Shown: piece by piece, positions 5,612-5,613 of the stretch
How the letters are laid out: each line of letters begins with the position of its first letter
Numbering within the stretch: position 1 is the first letter of the stretch
Origin: Rhodobacter sp.
Lineage (GTDB): Bacteria; Pseudomonadota; Alphaproteobacteria; Rhodobacterales; Rhodobacteraceae
NCBI GenBank assembly: GCA_003536295.1
Contig: DPZQ01000073.1
Span: 1-5,613, forward strand
DNA: 5,613 nucleotides
Reading direction: 5' to 3'
The notes under the pieces: generated by a model
The model's database searches: none
What the model was told of the DNA's origin: nothing
What the model saw: the letters and a program-made list of their open reading frames with translations, nothing else
Translations under genes and position numbers: made by a program

Positions 5612-5613
5612 AA

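Overview
This window is a stretch of the core ribosomal-stalk and RNA-polymerase operon, read entirely from the minus strand in the order rplJ (L10) - rplL (L7/L12) - rpoB (beta) - rpoC (beta prime, first 76 codons only). The L10, L12, RpoB and RpoC sequences resemble, from memory, those of marine Rhodobacteraceae (roseobacter-type Alphaproteobacteria). Diagnostic stretches are the RpoC N-terminus MNQELSTNPFNPVAPVKTF, the L10 start MDRAQKEK and the doubled IGAPASNIAG motif at the L10 C-terminus. Base composition looks moderate (about half G+C by eye), which would fit a lower-GC pelagic roseobacter, but I cannot name the genus.

Layout in transcription order (high to low coordinates). rplJ starts with GTG at 5600 behind a good Shine-Dalgarno at the window edge and ends at 5085. 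A 70-nt spacer leads to rplL (5014-4640). A 223-nt spacer (4639-4417) then holds a perfect 11-bp hairpin shortly after rplL and several weaker hairpins before the rpoB ribosome site. This is the place where the Escherichia coli operon carries its attenuator and RNase III processing site. rpoB runs from an ATG at 4416 to a TAG at 283. A 54-nt spacer contains a hairpin that begins in the rpoB stop codon, followed by a C-rich tract whose complement matches a four-tract G-quadruplex pattern. rpoC starts at 228 and runs off the low-coordinate edge.

The genes work together as in other bacteria. L10 and L12 form the ribosomal stalk that recruits translation factors, while beta and beta prime form the RNA polymerase active centre. 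Stalk protein is needed in much larger amounts than polymerase, so the structured rplL-rpoB spacer is the natural point for lowering expression.

I see no mobile element, CRISPR array, RNA gene, frameshift or foreign gene, and no undescribed system. The items worth a second look are the L10 module duplication and the structures in the two spacers around rpoB. All other long open frames on either strand lie inside these conserved genes and look like shadows.
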